The notes under the pieces: model-generated | The model's input: only the letters and a program-made list of their open reading frames with translations | Told to the model about the DNA's origin: nothing | The model's database searches: none | Made by a program: the position numbers and the translations under genes | Part shown: piece after piece, positions 18,030-27,060 of the stretch | Layout of the letters: each line of letters begins with the position of its first letter | How positions within the stretch are numbered: the first letter of the stretch is position 1 | Origin: Stappia indica | GTDB taxonomy: Bacteria; Pseudomonadota; Alphaproteobacteria; Rhizobiales; Stappiaceae | Assembly: GCF_001696535.1 (NCBI RefSeq) | Contig: NZ_MBQE01000006.1 | Location: forward strand, 310,001-374,000 | Direction: 5' to 3' | Length of the DNA: 64,000 nucleotides

Positions 18030-18728
18030 ATGAGCGACTTCTTCCGTTTCCCTTCCACTCCGCACCTCGCATGGCTGGGCGACGCGAACGCGCTCCGCGA
18101 TGACAAGCTGCTGAGTCCGGAGCAGGCGAATGCGCTGCTCTCCGGGCGTGTTGTCGTGGAGGAGAAGCTTGACGGCGCCAATCTCGGCCTGTCCCTGGAT
18201 GCAGACGGCAACCTGCGCGCCCAGAACCGCGGTCAGTATCTCGCCGAGCCCTATGGAGGACAGTTCTCCCGCCTTCCGGCCTGGCTCGGGCAGCACGGCC
18301 AGGCTCTAAGGAGCGTCCTGAAACCGGATTTGATATTGTTCGGCGAATGGTGTGCGGCGCGGCACTCGCTCGACTACGGCGCATTGCCCGACTGGTTCCT
18401 CGCCTTCGATGTCTATGACAATGCCAACGGAACCTTCTGGAGCACGGAGCAGCGAAATTCGCTGGCTGCGGAAGCCGGGCTGACCGTCGTTCCTCGCGTC
18501 TTTGAAGGGCACACCTCGCTGTCCGACCTGCTACGCCTCGTCTCCGAGACCCCAAGCCGCTACCGAACCGGTCGGCCGCTCGAGGGGGTGGTGGTCCGAC
18601 GGGAAACGGCGCTGATCTGCGAAGCAAGAGCCAAGCTGGTGCGAGCCGATTTCACCCAGGCTATCGACGAGCATTGGCGCAGTCGCGCCATCGAGTGGAA
18701 CTCGGTCGACTATACCCTGCGCGATTGA
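18030..18728 (+). CDS. ATP-dependent RNA ligase-like nucleotidyltransferase
   Basis: 232 residues with the ordered motifs of covalent nucleotidyltransferases: motif I EEKLDGANLG with Lys46 as the predicted AMP-accepting residue, a following NRG, motif III-like LFGEWCA (about 103-109), motif IIIa WFLAFDVYD (122-130), motif IV EGVVVRR (185-191) and motif V AKLVRAD (201-207). This corresponds to the RNA ligase (Rnl2-type, PF09414) domain without an obvious C-terminal accessory domain. It may seal RNA nicks, but the substrate is unknown. No polynucleotide kinase or RtcB-type partner is adjacent. Follows the glycosyltransferases by 27 bases. Confidence 0.8.
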   Translation: MSDFFRFPSTPHLAWLGDANALRDDKLLSPEQANALLSGRVVVEEKLDGANLGLSLDADGNLRAQNRGQYLAEPYGGQFSRLPAWLGQHGQALRSVLKPDLILFGEWCAARHSLDYGALPDWFLAFDVYDNANGTFWSTEQRNSLAAEAGLTVVPRVFEGHTSLSDLLRLVSETPSRYRTGRPLEGVVVRRETALICEARAKLVRADFTQAIDEHWRSRAIEWNSVDYTLRD

Positions 18729-18802
18729 AGCGACCGCCTGAGCAGCGATACGACCGTTTCGCTGGCACATCAGCCGACGGACAGCCGTCCGCAGGATCTT
18801 TC

Positions 18803-19267
18803 CTACCCCAACAGCCGCTTTCGAAACGCGGAATCCTGCAGGGCACACATGTCGCCGCGGCCGAACAGGGCATAGCGGTTGCGGGCCAGCCATCCATAGA
18901 GCCGGTCGCGCAGCGGCCGCGGCAGCACAAGGAAAACCGCCGTCAGCCGGCCCCAGCCACCGAAGCTGCGACCGGCATGGATGATGGCGTCGAAGTCCGC
19001 ATGCGCGATGCCGCGATCGATGAAAAGCCATGTCGAGGGATCGTCGGGCGCGAGCCCGTAATGCTCCAGCAGGGCCGCGCCGAGCGGGGTCTGGACCGGG
19101 CAGATGCGAACCCGTCCCGAACGGTCGAGCCGGTGGATCATCCGTGCGCCCCAGCTGCAGACGGCGCATTCACCGTCCATCACCGCCAGCGGCACCGTAT
19201 CGTCGAACGGTGGTACGCGAGGGTCGCTTCGGAAGGAAAACGGCTCTTTCGCCTCTCGCACCGTCAT
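18803..19267 (-). CDS. DCC family (DUF393) thiol-disulfide oxidoreductase-like protein
   Basis: 154 residues. The family-defining DGECAVCSWGARMIHRLD motif (D-x-x-C-x-x-C) lies near residue 31-48, and the rest (ICPVQTPLGAALLEHYG, STWLFIDRG, FLVLPRPLRDRLYGWLARNRY) follows the DUF393/DCC profile. Members are presumed thioredoxin-like redox proteins of unknown target. It lies 13 bases downstream of the GFA-family gene in the same orientation, so they are probably co-transcribed. Confidence 0.87.
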   Translation of the reverse strand: MTVREAKEPFSFRSDPRVPPFDDTVPLAVMDGECAVCSWGARMIHRLDRSGRVRICPVQTPLGAALLEHYGLAPDDPSTWLFIDRGIAHADFDAIIHAGRSFGGWGRLTAVFLVLPRPLRDRLYGWLARNRYALFGRGDMCALQDSAFRKRLLG

Positions 19268-19280
19268 CCTCCGTACCCTG

Positions 19281-19673
19281 CTAGTCCTCGGTGCGGCGTT
19301 CGTCCGGGCGGTCGTGCTCGTAGCGGTGTTTCAGCGGAAACTCCGGCAACCAGGCTTCCCGGCGCACGGTCCACAATTCGTAGGTCGGCGCGAACTGGTC
19401 CGGCGCATCGAGCGCGCCGATATTGATCATCACCTCGTCGTCGCTGCGTCCGAAGACCGGCGATCCGCAACTCGGGCAGAAGAACCGGCCCTGATAGTCG
19501 CGGGCTTCGCCCTCGGTGGTCACCGCATCGGCCGGAAAGATCGCCGAGGCATGAAACAGCGTGCCGTGGTTCTTGCGACAGTCGAGACAGTGGCAGAGGC
19601 CGACGCGATAGGGGCGCCCCCTTGCCACGAACCGCAGGTCGCCGCAAAGGCATCCGCCGGTATGCTGTTCCAT
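19281..19673 (-). CDS. GFA (glutathione-dependent formaldehyde-activating/CENP-V) domain protein
   Basis: 130 residues. Zinc-binding cysteines in the family pattern: GGCLCGDLRF near the start, CHCLDCRKNHG, and FCPSCGSPVFG. The Mss4-like fold binds two zincs. Despite the name, formaldehyde activity is doubtful for most homologues. It lies between the M48 protease and the DCC gene on the minus strand, at the end of a probable five-gene run. Confidence 0.87.
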   Translation of the reverse strand: MEQHTGGCLCGDLRFVARGRPYRVGLCHCLDCRKNHGTLFHASAIFPADAVTTEGEARDYQGRFFCPSCGSPVFGRSDDEVMINIGALDAPDQFAPTYELWTVRREAWLPEFPLKHRYEHDRPDERRTED

Positions 19674-19707
19674 CGCCGTCTCCCGTGGTCTGCTCCGCGC
19701 GGGTTTT

Positions 19708-21201
19708 CTAGTCGACCACCAGCTTCAGCGGCGTGCCGGCCGGAATGACCTGGCCCGGAGGCGTCTGGTTGAGGATCGAGAACAGCTCCAGCCGGCGGGC
19801 CGGCTCCACCCCGCTCATGCCGACGGCCAGCCGTTCCGGCGTATCGCCCGCATCCGCGCGGATCACCTTGATCCGCAGCGGCCGCAACCGGGCGATCTCC
19901 GTCGGCGTCAGCTGGCGGAAGCTCTTCACCGTCGCCTCGTAGTCGCGGGTGAACTCCTCGCCGCCCGAGCGGGACGCGAAGATGAAGCGGTAGCCGGTGC
20001 GGCCGATGCGCACCACCGCGATGCGGAAGGACCAGCCCTCAGTCACGGCGGAGGCCGTGACCGCCGCCAGTCCGTTCACCGTCTCCTCGCGCACGCTGTC
20101 GCGGATGAGCCCGTTGATCCATCCGCTGGTCATGTAGGCGGTCAGCGAGGCGAAATCGGTCAGATCGGCGCCGTCGAAGCGCAGCGCCGTGCCGTTCGGA
20201 TTGCTGGCGAGAACCGCTTCCGGAGAATTCTCCAGGATATAGCCCGGAGGCGCGGTGAAGCTGATGCCCAGCGCCTTGTGCAGGAACGACCGGCCGCGAA
20301 TATAGCCCTCCAGCGGATCGTCGCCGTAGAGCATGCCGTCGATCTTGGTCAGATACGCGTCGCGGTCGCGCTCTCCGAGACCGGGCGCGCCGATCTGCCG
20401 TGCGGCCCGCACCGCCGTCTGCACGCGTTCCGGCGTCGTCGGGTGCGAGGACAGGAAGTCGGGGGCGCCCTTGCCCGCGCCTTGCGCGGACTGGAAGGCG
20501 GCGAACTGGCCCATGGCGGTCAGGAACCGCGCGGCGGCGAAGGGATCGTAGCGCGCCTTGGCGAGGGTCCGCACGCCGACGGCATCCGCTTCCAGCTCCT
20601 GGATCTGCGAGAAGCGCGCGAAGGACAGCTGCGAGGAGACGATGGCCGCCCGCTGCTGGTCCGGGTCGCGCACCACATTGCCCAGCACCCGGCCGGCAAG
20701 CTCCGTCGCCTCGGCCCGCTGCTGGCGCTTGATCGCGTGGCTCGCGGTGACATGCGCCATTTCGTGCGCCAGCACCGCCGCCACCTCGGACGTATCGGTC
20801 GCCAGCGCCAGCAGGCCGCGTGTCACATAGAGATAACCGCCCGGCAAGGCGAAGGCGTTGACCGCCGGCGAGTTCAGGATGGTGATGCGATAGCTCTGCG
20901 AGGGATCGTCGGACGCCTCGACCAACCGGCCGACCACCTGCGCCACGGCGCGTTCCGCGCCGCGATCCTCATAGACGCCGCCATAGGTCGCCACCACGCG
21001 CGGATGCTCGCGCGCGCCCAGATCGTTGGAGATGCCGGGCCGCAGCGTGCCGGGAGCCGGGGTGCCGATCTCGATCGGCGACGACCCGGAAAACTGGCAA
21101 GCGGAAACGACCAGCGCCGCGGCGAAGACCGCCGCCAGCCGGAGAGGACGCGCCGTCCGGCGCAGAACCGGACGCGCTGCTGTTCTGGACAAGCTCTTCA
21201 C
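19708..21201 (-). CDS. M48-family zinc metalloprotease, predicted lipoprotein
   Basis: 497 residues. A hydrophobic leader ends in a lipobox-like VVSAC, so it is predicted to be a periplasm-facing lipoprotein. The peptidase M48 domain holds the HExxH zinc site in LAHEMAHVTASH and the third ligand region in QIQELEADAVGVRTLAKARYD. A later region with a LysM-like segment (RIKVIRADAGDTPERLAVGM) closes the protein; this architecture is typical of alphaproteobacterial BepA-like proteases. It likely degrades misfolded envelope proteins. Its ATG overlaps the stop of the SNase-like gene (ATGA, 21198-21201), indicating coupling. Confidence 0.9.
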   Translation of the reverse strand: MKSLSRTAARPVLRRTARPLRLAAVFAAALVVSACQFSGSSPIEIGTPAPGTLRPGISNDLGAREHPRVVATYGGVYEDRGAERAVAQVVGRLVEASDDPSQSYRITILNSPAVNAFALPGGYLYVTRGLLALATDTSEVAAVLAHEMAHVTASHAIKRQQRAEATELAGRVLGNVVRDPDQQRAAIVSSQLSFARFSQIQELEADAVGVRTLAKARYDPFAAARFLTAMGQFAAFQSAQGAGKGAPDFLSSHPTTPERVQTAVRAARQIGAPGLGERDRDAYLTKIDGMLYGDDPLEGYIRGRSFLHKALGISFTAPPGYILENSPEAVLASNPNGTALRFDGADLTDFASLTAYMTSGWINGLIRDSVREETVNGLAAVTASAVTEGWSFRIAVVRIGRTGYRFIFASRSGGEEFTRDYEATVKSFRQLTPTEIARLRPLRIKVIRADAGDTPERLAVGMSGVEPARRLELFSILNQTPPGQVIPAGTPLKLVVD

Positions 21202-22103
21202 CGCTGATCGCCATTCCTGTCGAGCCGCTCGATCTGCGCGGGATGCACGAGTTCGATGGACGGTCCGCCCGCCTGCCGCACCATGCCGCGCAGGCGAATA
21301 GCTGCCCCGTCAAGGGACGTGACGTCAAGCCCGGCATCCGCGAAGGCTGCCTTGCGCTCGGCGCTGATCGTCGCAGTGAAGTCGCGGCTCCAGCGGCCGC
21401 CGAAATTCAGGTAGACCATCGAGCGGGTCTCTCCGACAGAAATCACCCGGCCGACCACCAGCGTGTAGCGTCCGGTGCGCTCGGACAGCGCATCCGGGTC
21501 GTGCGCCGACCACACCCGCTCCTGCGCCCAAAGGCCGGCCTTGCGCTGGCGCGCCCGGGTCTCTTCCTTCAAGAGGTGGGCAAGGCAGTCGGCTGCCGCA
21601 AGCCTAGGAGCGACGATCGCCTGCCCCTGTCGCACCAGCTCGCGGGCCAGCCAGCGATCGCCGGGCGACAGCATCACGTGTCCGGGACGGCGCTCCCAGC
21701 GGTCCGCCTCCTCGCCCAACGCCACGAACCGCACATCCGCAACGCCTGTATCGGCGTCAGCAGGACTGTCGGCAGGCAGCGACACCAGCTCGGCCTGGCG
21801 CAGCAACCCGCCGGTCGCGGTGCGCCACACATGCGGCTCGCCCGGCTCGGCGCGCGCCTGGAGGCGCTCCGCTTGCGCCGCGTTCAGGCAGGTTTCGGGA
21901 ATCCCACTCTCACCGGCAGCGGCCGGCCTTGCGCTTGCCGGCAACCCGGCGAGCACCGCCAGCATCAGGACGCAGAAAACCCCTCCCGCGCCGTGAGGCG
22001 CGAGCCATGTCGCCATTGCACTGTCGGTGCGCGTCACCATGGTTGCGGGGCGTGTCCTCCCGAGGGTCGGTTCCGTTTGCGGGCTGGTTTCATCTTGCCG
22101 CAA
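21198..22103 (-). CDS. Exported SNase-like (thermonuclease-family) protein
   Basis: Up to 301 residues. Possible starts are the ATG at 22103 or 22040 (MVTRTD); the latter places a conventional signal peptide (GVFCVLMLAVLAGLPASA) nearer the N terminus. The middle shows the staphylococcal-nuclease-like block DRWERRPGHVML...GDRWLARELVRQGQAIV and the typical RARQRKAGLW ending, followed by a second beta-rich OB-like region (YTLVVGRVISVGETRSMVYLNFGGRW). Catalytic Arg-Glu-Arg residues of true nuclease are not clearly all present, so activity is uncertain. Coupled by ATGA to the M48 protease. Confidence 0.72.
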   Translation of the reverse strand: MRQDETSPQTEPTLGRTRPATMVTRTDSAMATWLAPHGAGGVFCVLMLAVLAGLPASARPAAAGESGIPETCLNAAQAERLQARAEPGEPHVWRTATGGLLRQAELVSLPADSPADADTGVADVRFVALGEEADRWERRPGHVMLSPGDRWLARELVRQGQAIVAPRLAAADCLAHLLKEETRARQRKAGLWAQERVWSAHDPDALSERTGRYTLVVGRVISVGETRSMVYLNFGGRWSRDFTATISAERKAAFADAGLDVTSLDGAAIRLRGMVRQAGGPSIELVHPAQIERLDRNGDQR

Positions 22104-22133
22104 ATGGTGGCGGGAAAATGTCGCAGGCGCGTC

Positions 22134-23459
22134 TCACGCCGCCAGCGCATCGTCCAGGGCACCGGACAGCTTGTCGACGATCTCGCCGATCTGGGCGTCC
22201 TCCAGGATAAAGGGCGGCGCCAGCAGCACATGGTCGCCCTGCCGGCCATCCAGCGTCCCGCCCATCGGGTAGCAGACGAGGCCGCGCGCGAAGGCAGCCT
22301 TCTTCAGCACCGCGTTCAGTCGCCGCTCGGGCGCAAACGGCGTCTTGCTCTCCCGGTCCTCGACCAGCTCGAGACCGAGGAACAAGCCGCGGCCGCGAAT
22401 GTCGCCGACATGCGGATGCTGACCGAACCGGTCGACCAGAGCGTCCATCAGCCGCTCGCCCATCTCGGCCGACCGTGCGACGAGCCCCCGGTCGACCAGC
22501 GCGCTGACCACCGCGTGACCCGCCGCGGCGGCGGCCGGATGGCCGATATAGGTGTGGCCGTGCTGGAAGAAGCCGGAGCCCTCCTCGATGGCGCGGTAGA
22601 TGCGCCCGCTCGCCAGCATCGCACCGATCGGCTGGTAACCGGCACCGAGCCCCTTGGCGATGCACAGGATGTCCGGCGCCACCCCGTCGGCGTCGCAGGC
22701 GAACAGATGCCCTGTGCGGCCCATGCCGCACATCACCTCGTCGAGGATGAGAAGCACGCCGTACCGGTCACAGATCTCACGGATGCGGCGGAAGTAGCCC
22801 GGGACAGCAGGAACCGCGCCGAGCGTCGCGCCCACCACCGGCTCGGCGATGAAGGCTGCCACCGTCTCGGGACCGCGGGCCAGGATCTCGGCCTCCAGCT
22901 CGTCGGCGACGCGCAGGCCGTAGGCCTCTTCGCTCTCCCCTTCCTGCTGGCCGCGATAGGCGTAGCAGGGCGAGATATGCGACATGTCGACCAGCAGCGG
23001 CGCGAAAGGCTCCCGGCGCCACATGTTGCCGCCGGCAGACAGCGCGCCGAGCGTGTTGCCGTGATAGCTCTGCCGGCGGGCGATGATGCGCGCCCGCGAC
23101 GGCTCGCCGTTCTCGATATGGAACTGCCGCGCCAGCTTGATCGCCGCTTCCGTCGCCTCCGACCCGCCGGAGACGAGATAGACCCGCTCCAGACCGGCCG
23201 GCGCATGGGCGATCAGCAGATCGGCGAGCTTCTCCGCCGGCTCGCTGGTGAAGAAGCCGGTATGCGCGAAGGCGATGGCATCGAGCTGCGCCTTCACCGC
23301 CTCCGTCACCTCCCGGTCCGAATGCCCGAGGCACGAGACCGCCGCCCCGCCCGAGGCGTCGAGATAGCGCTTGCCGGTCTCGTCGATGATGTAGCAACCG
23401 TCGCCGGCAACGGCGCGGGGCGGACGCATGGCGGTGTGGCGCGGAAAAATATGAGACAT
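22134..23459 (-). CDS. Class III pyridoxal-phosphate aminotransferase
   Basis: 441 residues. Class III fold with the PLP lysine in DILCIAKGLGAGYQPIGAML, the LILDEVMCGMGRTG strand holding the PLP-binding Asp, and SGGSEATEAAIKLAR for phosphate binding. Family members use omega-amino acids, ornithine or amines; subgroup unclear, but the length and HGHTYIGHPAAAAAG region resemble the 'aspartate aminotransferase family' proteins common in Hyphomicrobiales. It is upstream of the SNase-like gene by 30 bases on the minus strand. Confidence 0.88.
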   Translation of the reverse strand: MSHIFPRHTAMRPPRAVAGDGCYIIDETGKRYLDASGGAAVSCLGHSDREVTEAVKAQLDAIAFAHTGFFTSEPAEKLADLLIAHAPAGLERVYLVSGGSEATEAAIKLARQFHIENGEPSRARIIARRQSYHGNTLGALSAGGNMWRREPFAPLLVDMSHISPCYAYRGQQEGESEEAYGLRVADELEAEILARGPETVAAFIAEPVVGATLGAVPAVPGYFRRIREICDRYGVLLILDEVMCGMGRTGHLFACDADGVAPDILCIAKGLGAGYQPIGAMLASGRIYRAIEEGSGFFQHGHTYIGHPAAAAAGHAVVSALVDRGLVARSAEMGERLMDALVDRFGQHPHVGDIRGRGLFLGLELVEDRESKTPFAPERRLNAVLKKAAFARGLVCYPMGGTLDGRQGDHVLLAPPFILEDAQIGEIVDKLSGALDDALAA

Positions 23460-23587
23460 GGCAAGGCGTTCCCGACGGATCTATCCCGAATGCGGTCCGG
23501 CTGCCTGGCCCGTATCGAGACCGGCCGCGACCGTGTCACGACAATAGGAAGCCCGCATCGCCTTGGCCAGCCATTCCGACTGCCCAG

Positions 23588-24199
23588 TCACTGCGGTATG
23601 TGGGTCGCCAATGCGTGATCCATCGCCTGCTCCAGCCGGTCGTTGCCCCAGAACAGCTCGCCATCGGCACAGGTGACGCTCGGCGCCCCGAAGATGCCGA
23701 GCGCCTTCGCTTCCTCGACGCTGGCGCGCAGGCGCGCCTTCGCCTCGTCGCCCGCCGACAGTGTCAGGATTTCCTCCGCATTCGCCCCCGCGCGGGTGAT
23801 CAGCGTCGCCAGCATCTTCTCGTCGTCGATCCGCCAGCCCTCGCCGAACTCGGCCAGATAGACGGCGCGCGAGAACAGCGGCACCTGCTCGGGGGCCAGC
23901 GCGGTGGCAATGCGCGCGGCCTTGAGGCCGTTCTGCGGAAACGGATCCGGCCGCGTGAACGGCAGGCCGGAGCTCGCGCAGATCCGCTCCAGATCGCGCC
24001 ACATATAGGCGCCCTTCACCGGCAGCAGATTGAAGGGCGACGTCGTCCAGCCGGCCTCCGCAAAGATCGGCCCCAGCAGGAACGGTCTCCAGCGCAGCTC
24101 GACGCCGCGGCGCTCCGCCAGATCCTCGATCCGCATGGCCGCCGGATAGCTGTAGGTGGAGGCGAATTCGTACCAGAACTGGACGACCGGACGCGACAT
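23588..24199 (-). CDS. 2-hydroxychromene-2-carboxylate isomerase family protein (DsbA-like)
   Basis: 203 residues. FWYEFASTYSYPAAMRIEDLAERRG begins the DsbA-like thioredoxin fold with Ser in place of active cysteines; WRPFLLGPIF, the insertion helices, and the late GIFGAPSVTCADGELFWGNDRLE are the HCCA isomerase/GST-kappa signature. It likely performs a glutathione-dependent isomerisation of an aromatic or other intermediate. Separated by 128 bases from the aminotransferase downstream. Confidence 0.87.
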   Translation of the reverse strand: MSRPVVQFWYEFASTYSYPAAMRIEDLAERRGVELRWRPFLLGPIFAEAGWTTSPFNLLPVKGAYMWRDLERICASSGLPFTRPDPFPQNGLKAARIATALAPEQVPLFSRAVYLAEFGEGWRIDDEKMLATLITRAGANAEEILTLSAGDEAKARLRASVEEAKALGIFGAPSVTCADGELFWGNDRLEQAMDHALATHIPQ

Positions 24200-24328
24200 G
24201 GCGGTTTCCTCTCCTGAACGCGGCTGCGACCGGCAGCCGCACGCATGGGCCCCGACCCTTGGACTGCCGGGGCCGGATCGCTATAACCCCTCAACCGGCA
24301 CCGGAAGACAACCGCAAACGCAGGTTCG

Positions 24329-25207
24329 ATGACAGATACGCCCCCCTCGCCTGCGCCCTCCCCGGCTCCCTCGTCTCACGCAAAGCATGCGGGCTTCGCC
24401 GCGCGGCTCGCACGCGGAGAGAGCCGCGCTCTCGCCCTTGCTGCGACCGGCTGCCTGATCATCCTGTCGCTGTTCTTCCTCGCCTTTCCCGCTGTCGACA
24501 TCGCCGCCTCGCGTCTTTTCCACGATCCGGCAAACGGCTTCGTCCTGTCGCAGAACCCGTTCCTGCAGCGGCTGCGCGAGCTGGGGCCCTTCCTGGTCAA
24601 GCTGGTCGCGGTCCTTTGCGTCCTGGTCCTCTTGTGGCCCTTCGTCGTTGCGCCCCTGTCGCGCCGCCTGTCGCTGCGCGCGCCGGTCTTCCTGCTGTCG
24701 ACGCTGATCCTCGGGCCAGGTGTTCTGGTCAACGCGGTGCTGAAGAACAATTGGGGCCGCCCCCGCCCCAATGCGGTGGACCTATTCGGCGGCGATGCCC
24801 CTTACGTCCGCGTCTGGCAGATGACGAACCACTGCGACACCAACTGCTCCTTCGTCTCGGGCGAGGCCTCCTCCAGCCTGTGGCTGGTGACGCTGGCCTT
24901 TCTGGCCCCGCCGAGCTGGCGCCGCGCCATCCTCGCCGTCGTCCTGCCGCTCGCGGTGATCCTGTCGGCCAACCGCGTCGCCTTCGGCGGCCATTTCCTC
25001 TCCGACACGCTGATTTCCTGGTGCCTGACGCTGCTGGTGATCCTCGGCGTCCACCATCTTCTCTGGGGGACGAAGGGCGCGGAGACGCGCGCTGTCCGCT
25101 GGAGAGAAGGCTACGATCGCGTCGCCGATGCCGTCCGCGCCCACGCGGTCAGCCTGCGGCAGCGAATTGCCGCATCGCTGCGCACTTTCGCCGCGATGAT
25201 GCGCTGA
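24329..25207 (+). CDS. PAP2-family membrane phosphatase (LpxE-like)
   Basis: 292 residues. The three acid-phosphatase motifs are visible: K-x6-RP in LKNNWGRPRP, PSGH-equivalent CSFVSGEASSS, and SR-x5-H-x3-D as NRVAFGGHFLSD. About six membrane helices surround them. A Pro-rich cytoplasmic N terminus of ~25 residues precedes TM1. The CxTNCSFVSGE variant occurs in lipid A or phosphatidylglycerophosphate phosphatases, so a lipid head-group phosphatase is probable. Monocistronic, divergent from the isomerase gene. Confidence 0.85.
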   Translation: MTDTPPSPAPSPAPSSHAKHAGFAARLARGESRALALAATGCLIILSLFFLAFPAVDIAASRLFHDPANGFVLSQNPFLQRLRELGPFLVKLVAVLCVLVLLWPFVVAPLSRRLSLRAPVFLLSTLILGPGVLVNAVLKNNWGRPRPNAVDLFGGDAPYVRVWQMTNHCDTNCSFVSGEASSSLWLVTLAFLAPPSWRRAILAVVLPLAVILSANRVAFGGHFLSDTLISWCLTLLVILGVHHLLWGTKGAETRAVRWREGYDRVADAVRAHAVSLRQRIAASLRTFAAMMR

Positions 25208-25477
25208 CACCTGCCTCCCACACCCGGCCGCCCTCGGCGACGCCGCGTTTCCAACATCTTGCTGCCGCGAAGCTCTGGCATGGCAGTCTCACGGTACCGA
25301 CCGGCCCGAACTCCGCCCTCCAGCCCGGCACCCGCCGATGCGCGCGGGGGTGGAAAATCCGGCCGGCTTGCGCCTTAGTTATCCGAGAGATGCATGCAAG
25401 CGATTCGCCCTCTTGCATCCGCCCGCCAGGCGGATACCAGACCGTGTGAAAGGAAGGCCGAGGGGCAGGCTCAGCCG

Positions 25478-26161
25478 ATGACTTCGCAGGACGACCAGCA
25501 CACCGCGGCCGAAGGAACGGCCGGGGCCGACCGGCCGATGTCCGGGCGGTCCCGTTCGCGCGGCCGCCGTCTGCTGCGCATCCTGGTTTCCGGGCTGCTC
25601 GTCGCCGGTCTCGCCTTCTATGCCGGCTCGTTCCTGCGGTTTGCTGCCACCGTCGCCGGCTACCAGAACAACGACGCTGCCCGTGCCGACGCCATCGTCG
25701 TCCTGACCGGCGGCAGCGAGCGCGTGAAGCACGCCCTGACCTTGCTGCAGGCCGGCAATGCCGAGCGCCTGCTGATCTCCGGCGTCCATCCCGAGACCAC
25801 ACCGCAGCAGATCGTCATTTCCACCGCCAGCAACCTGTCGCTGTTTTCCTGCTGCGTCGATCTCGACCGCAACGCCAACAACACGCTGGAAAACGCATCG
25901 GAAACCGCGAAATGGGCGCGGGAGAACGATTTCTCCCGTCTTCTCGTGGTCACCAGCGCCTACCACATGCCGCGCGCCCTGCTCGAGCTGAACTCGACCA
26001 TGGCGGATTTCGATCTGGTCCCCGTGCCGGTGCAGACGGCGGATCTCGCCTTCGATCGCTGGTTCGAAGACCCCCGCACGACGCTGCTGCTGGCCCGCGA
26101 GCACCTGAAATATCTGCTTGCCTGGGCGCGTATCGCGGTTATGGAAACGTCGGCGCCCTGA
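25478..26161 (+). CDS. YdcF family (DUF218) membrane-anchored protein
   Basis: 227 residues from the ATG at 25478, chosen because AGGGGCAGG lies at 25461-25469; an upstream in-frame start at 25394 lacks this. One N-terminal membrane anchor (LLRILVSGLLVAGLAFYAGSF) is followed by the DUF218 domain: ADAIVVLTGGSERVKHALTLL, LLISGVH, NTLENASETAKWAREN and LVVTSAYHMPRALLEL. Homologues are implicated in envelope polysaccharide or S-adenosyl-methionine binding; the role is unknown. plsC follows after 106 bases, a pairing common in this order, where ftsEX usually precede; ftsEX are absent here. Confidence 0.87.
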   Translation: MTSQDDQHTAAEGTAGADRPMSGRSRSRGRRLLRILVSGLLVAGLAFYAGSFLRFAATVAGYQNNDAARADAIVVLTGGSERVKHALTLLQAGNAERLLISGVHPETTPQQIVISTASNLSLFSCCVDLDRNANNTLENASETAKWARENDFSRLLVVTSAYHMPRALLELNSTMADFDLVPVPVQTADLAFDRWFEDPRTTLLLAREHLKYLLAWARIAVMETSAP

Positions 26162-26267
26162 CGGCACCGGCCTCGCGGCTTGCCAGCGAAGCGGTCCGCG
26201 CGGCACCATGGCCGCAAGGCGCCCGCCTGCGGGCCCGGCCAGCCCGCCCCGCAACCGGTTGAGATCG

Positions 26268-27053
26268 ATGCTGCTTCTTCGCTCGCTTGTGTTCCAGGTC
26301 CTGTTCTACCTCAGCACCTTCGTCCTGATGATCCTCGGCTCGCCGGTGTTCCTGCTGCCGCGCCGCCTCGGCTGGCCGCTGGTGCCGTTCTGGGCCCGGG
26401 TCGAGCTGTTCCTGCTGAAATGGATCGTCGGCATGAAGGTCGAGTATCGCGGGCTGGAGAACATCCCGCAGGGCGGCTACATCGTCGCGGCCAAGCACCA
26501 GTCGGCCTGGGAGACCTTCGCCCTGCTGCCGCTGTTCCCCTCGCCCACCTATGTCCTGAAGCGGGAGCTGCGCTACATCCCGATCTTCGGCTGGTACACG
26601 GCGAAGTTCCGCCAGATCCCGGTCGACCGGGGCAAGCGCTCGGCCGCACTGGCAGCGATGACGGAACGCGCCCGCGAGGCCGTCGCCGAGAACCGGCAAA
26701 TCCTGATCTTTCCCGAAGGAACCCGCAGGGGTGCGGGCGAAGAGCCGCGCTACAAATACGGCGTCGCCCATCTCTACCGTTCGCTCGGGGCGCCGGTCCT
26801 GCCGGTCGCGCTGAACTCCGGCATCTTGTGGCCCCGTCGCGGCTGGTGCCTCTATCCGGGGACGGTGGTGGTGGAATTCCTGCCGCCGATCGCGCCGGGC
26901 CTCGACATCGAGACGTTCCATGCCCGGCTGGTCGAGGAGGTGGAGACCGCCACCGACCGGCTGATCGACGAAGCCGCCGCCGCAGCGCCGGCCTCGCCGG
27001 TGGTGCGCCGGGCGCTTCAGCGCCGCGCCGACCGCGATCTGCAATCTGCGTGA
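26268..27053 (+). CDS. plsC: 1-acyl-sn-glycerol-3-phosphate acyltransferase
   Basis: 261 residues. Makes phosphatidate by acylating lysophosphatidate at the inner membrane. An N-terminal hydrophobic segment (LVFQVLFYLSTFVLMIL) anchors it. Acyltransferase block I reads AKHQSAWETF, that is H-x4-E rather than the textbook H-x4-D; block III is IFPEGTRRGAG and block IV is VLPVALNSG. The glutamate form is common in alphaproteobacterial members as I recall them. Start ATG 26268; the upstream open frame overlaps ydcF and is not conserved. Converges with a small membrane protein gene. Confidence 0.9.
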   Translation: MLLLRSLVFQVLFYLSTFVLMILGSPVFLLPRRLGWPLVPFWARVELFLLKWIVGMKVEYRGLENIPQGGYIVAAKHQSAWETFALLPLFPSPTYVLKRELRYIPIFGWYTAKFRQIPVDRGKRSAALAAMTERAREAVAENRQILIFPEGTRRGAGEEPRYKYGVAHLYRSLGAPVLPVALNSGILWPRRGWCLYPGTVVVEFLPPIAPGLDIETFHARLVEEVETATDRLIDEAAAAAPASPVVRRALQRRADRDLQSA

Positions 27054-27060
27054 AGAATGA

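Noticed and set aside
21665-21685. CACGTG in the SNase-like gene as a further parS
   Set aside because: Only the central six bases match; flanks differ from the parS consensus.
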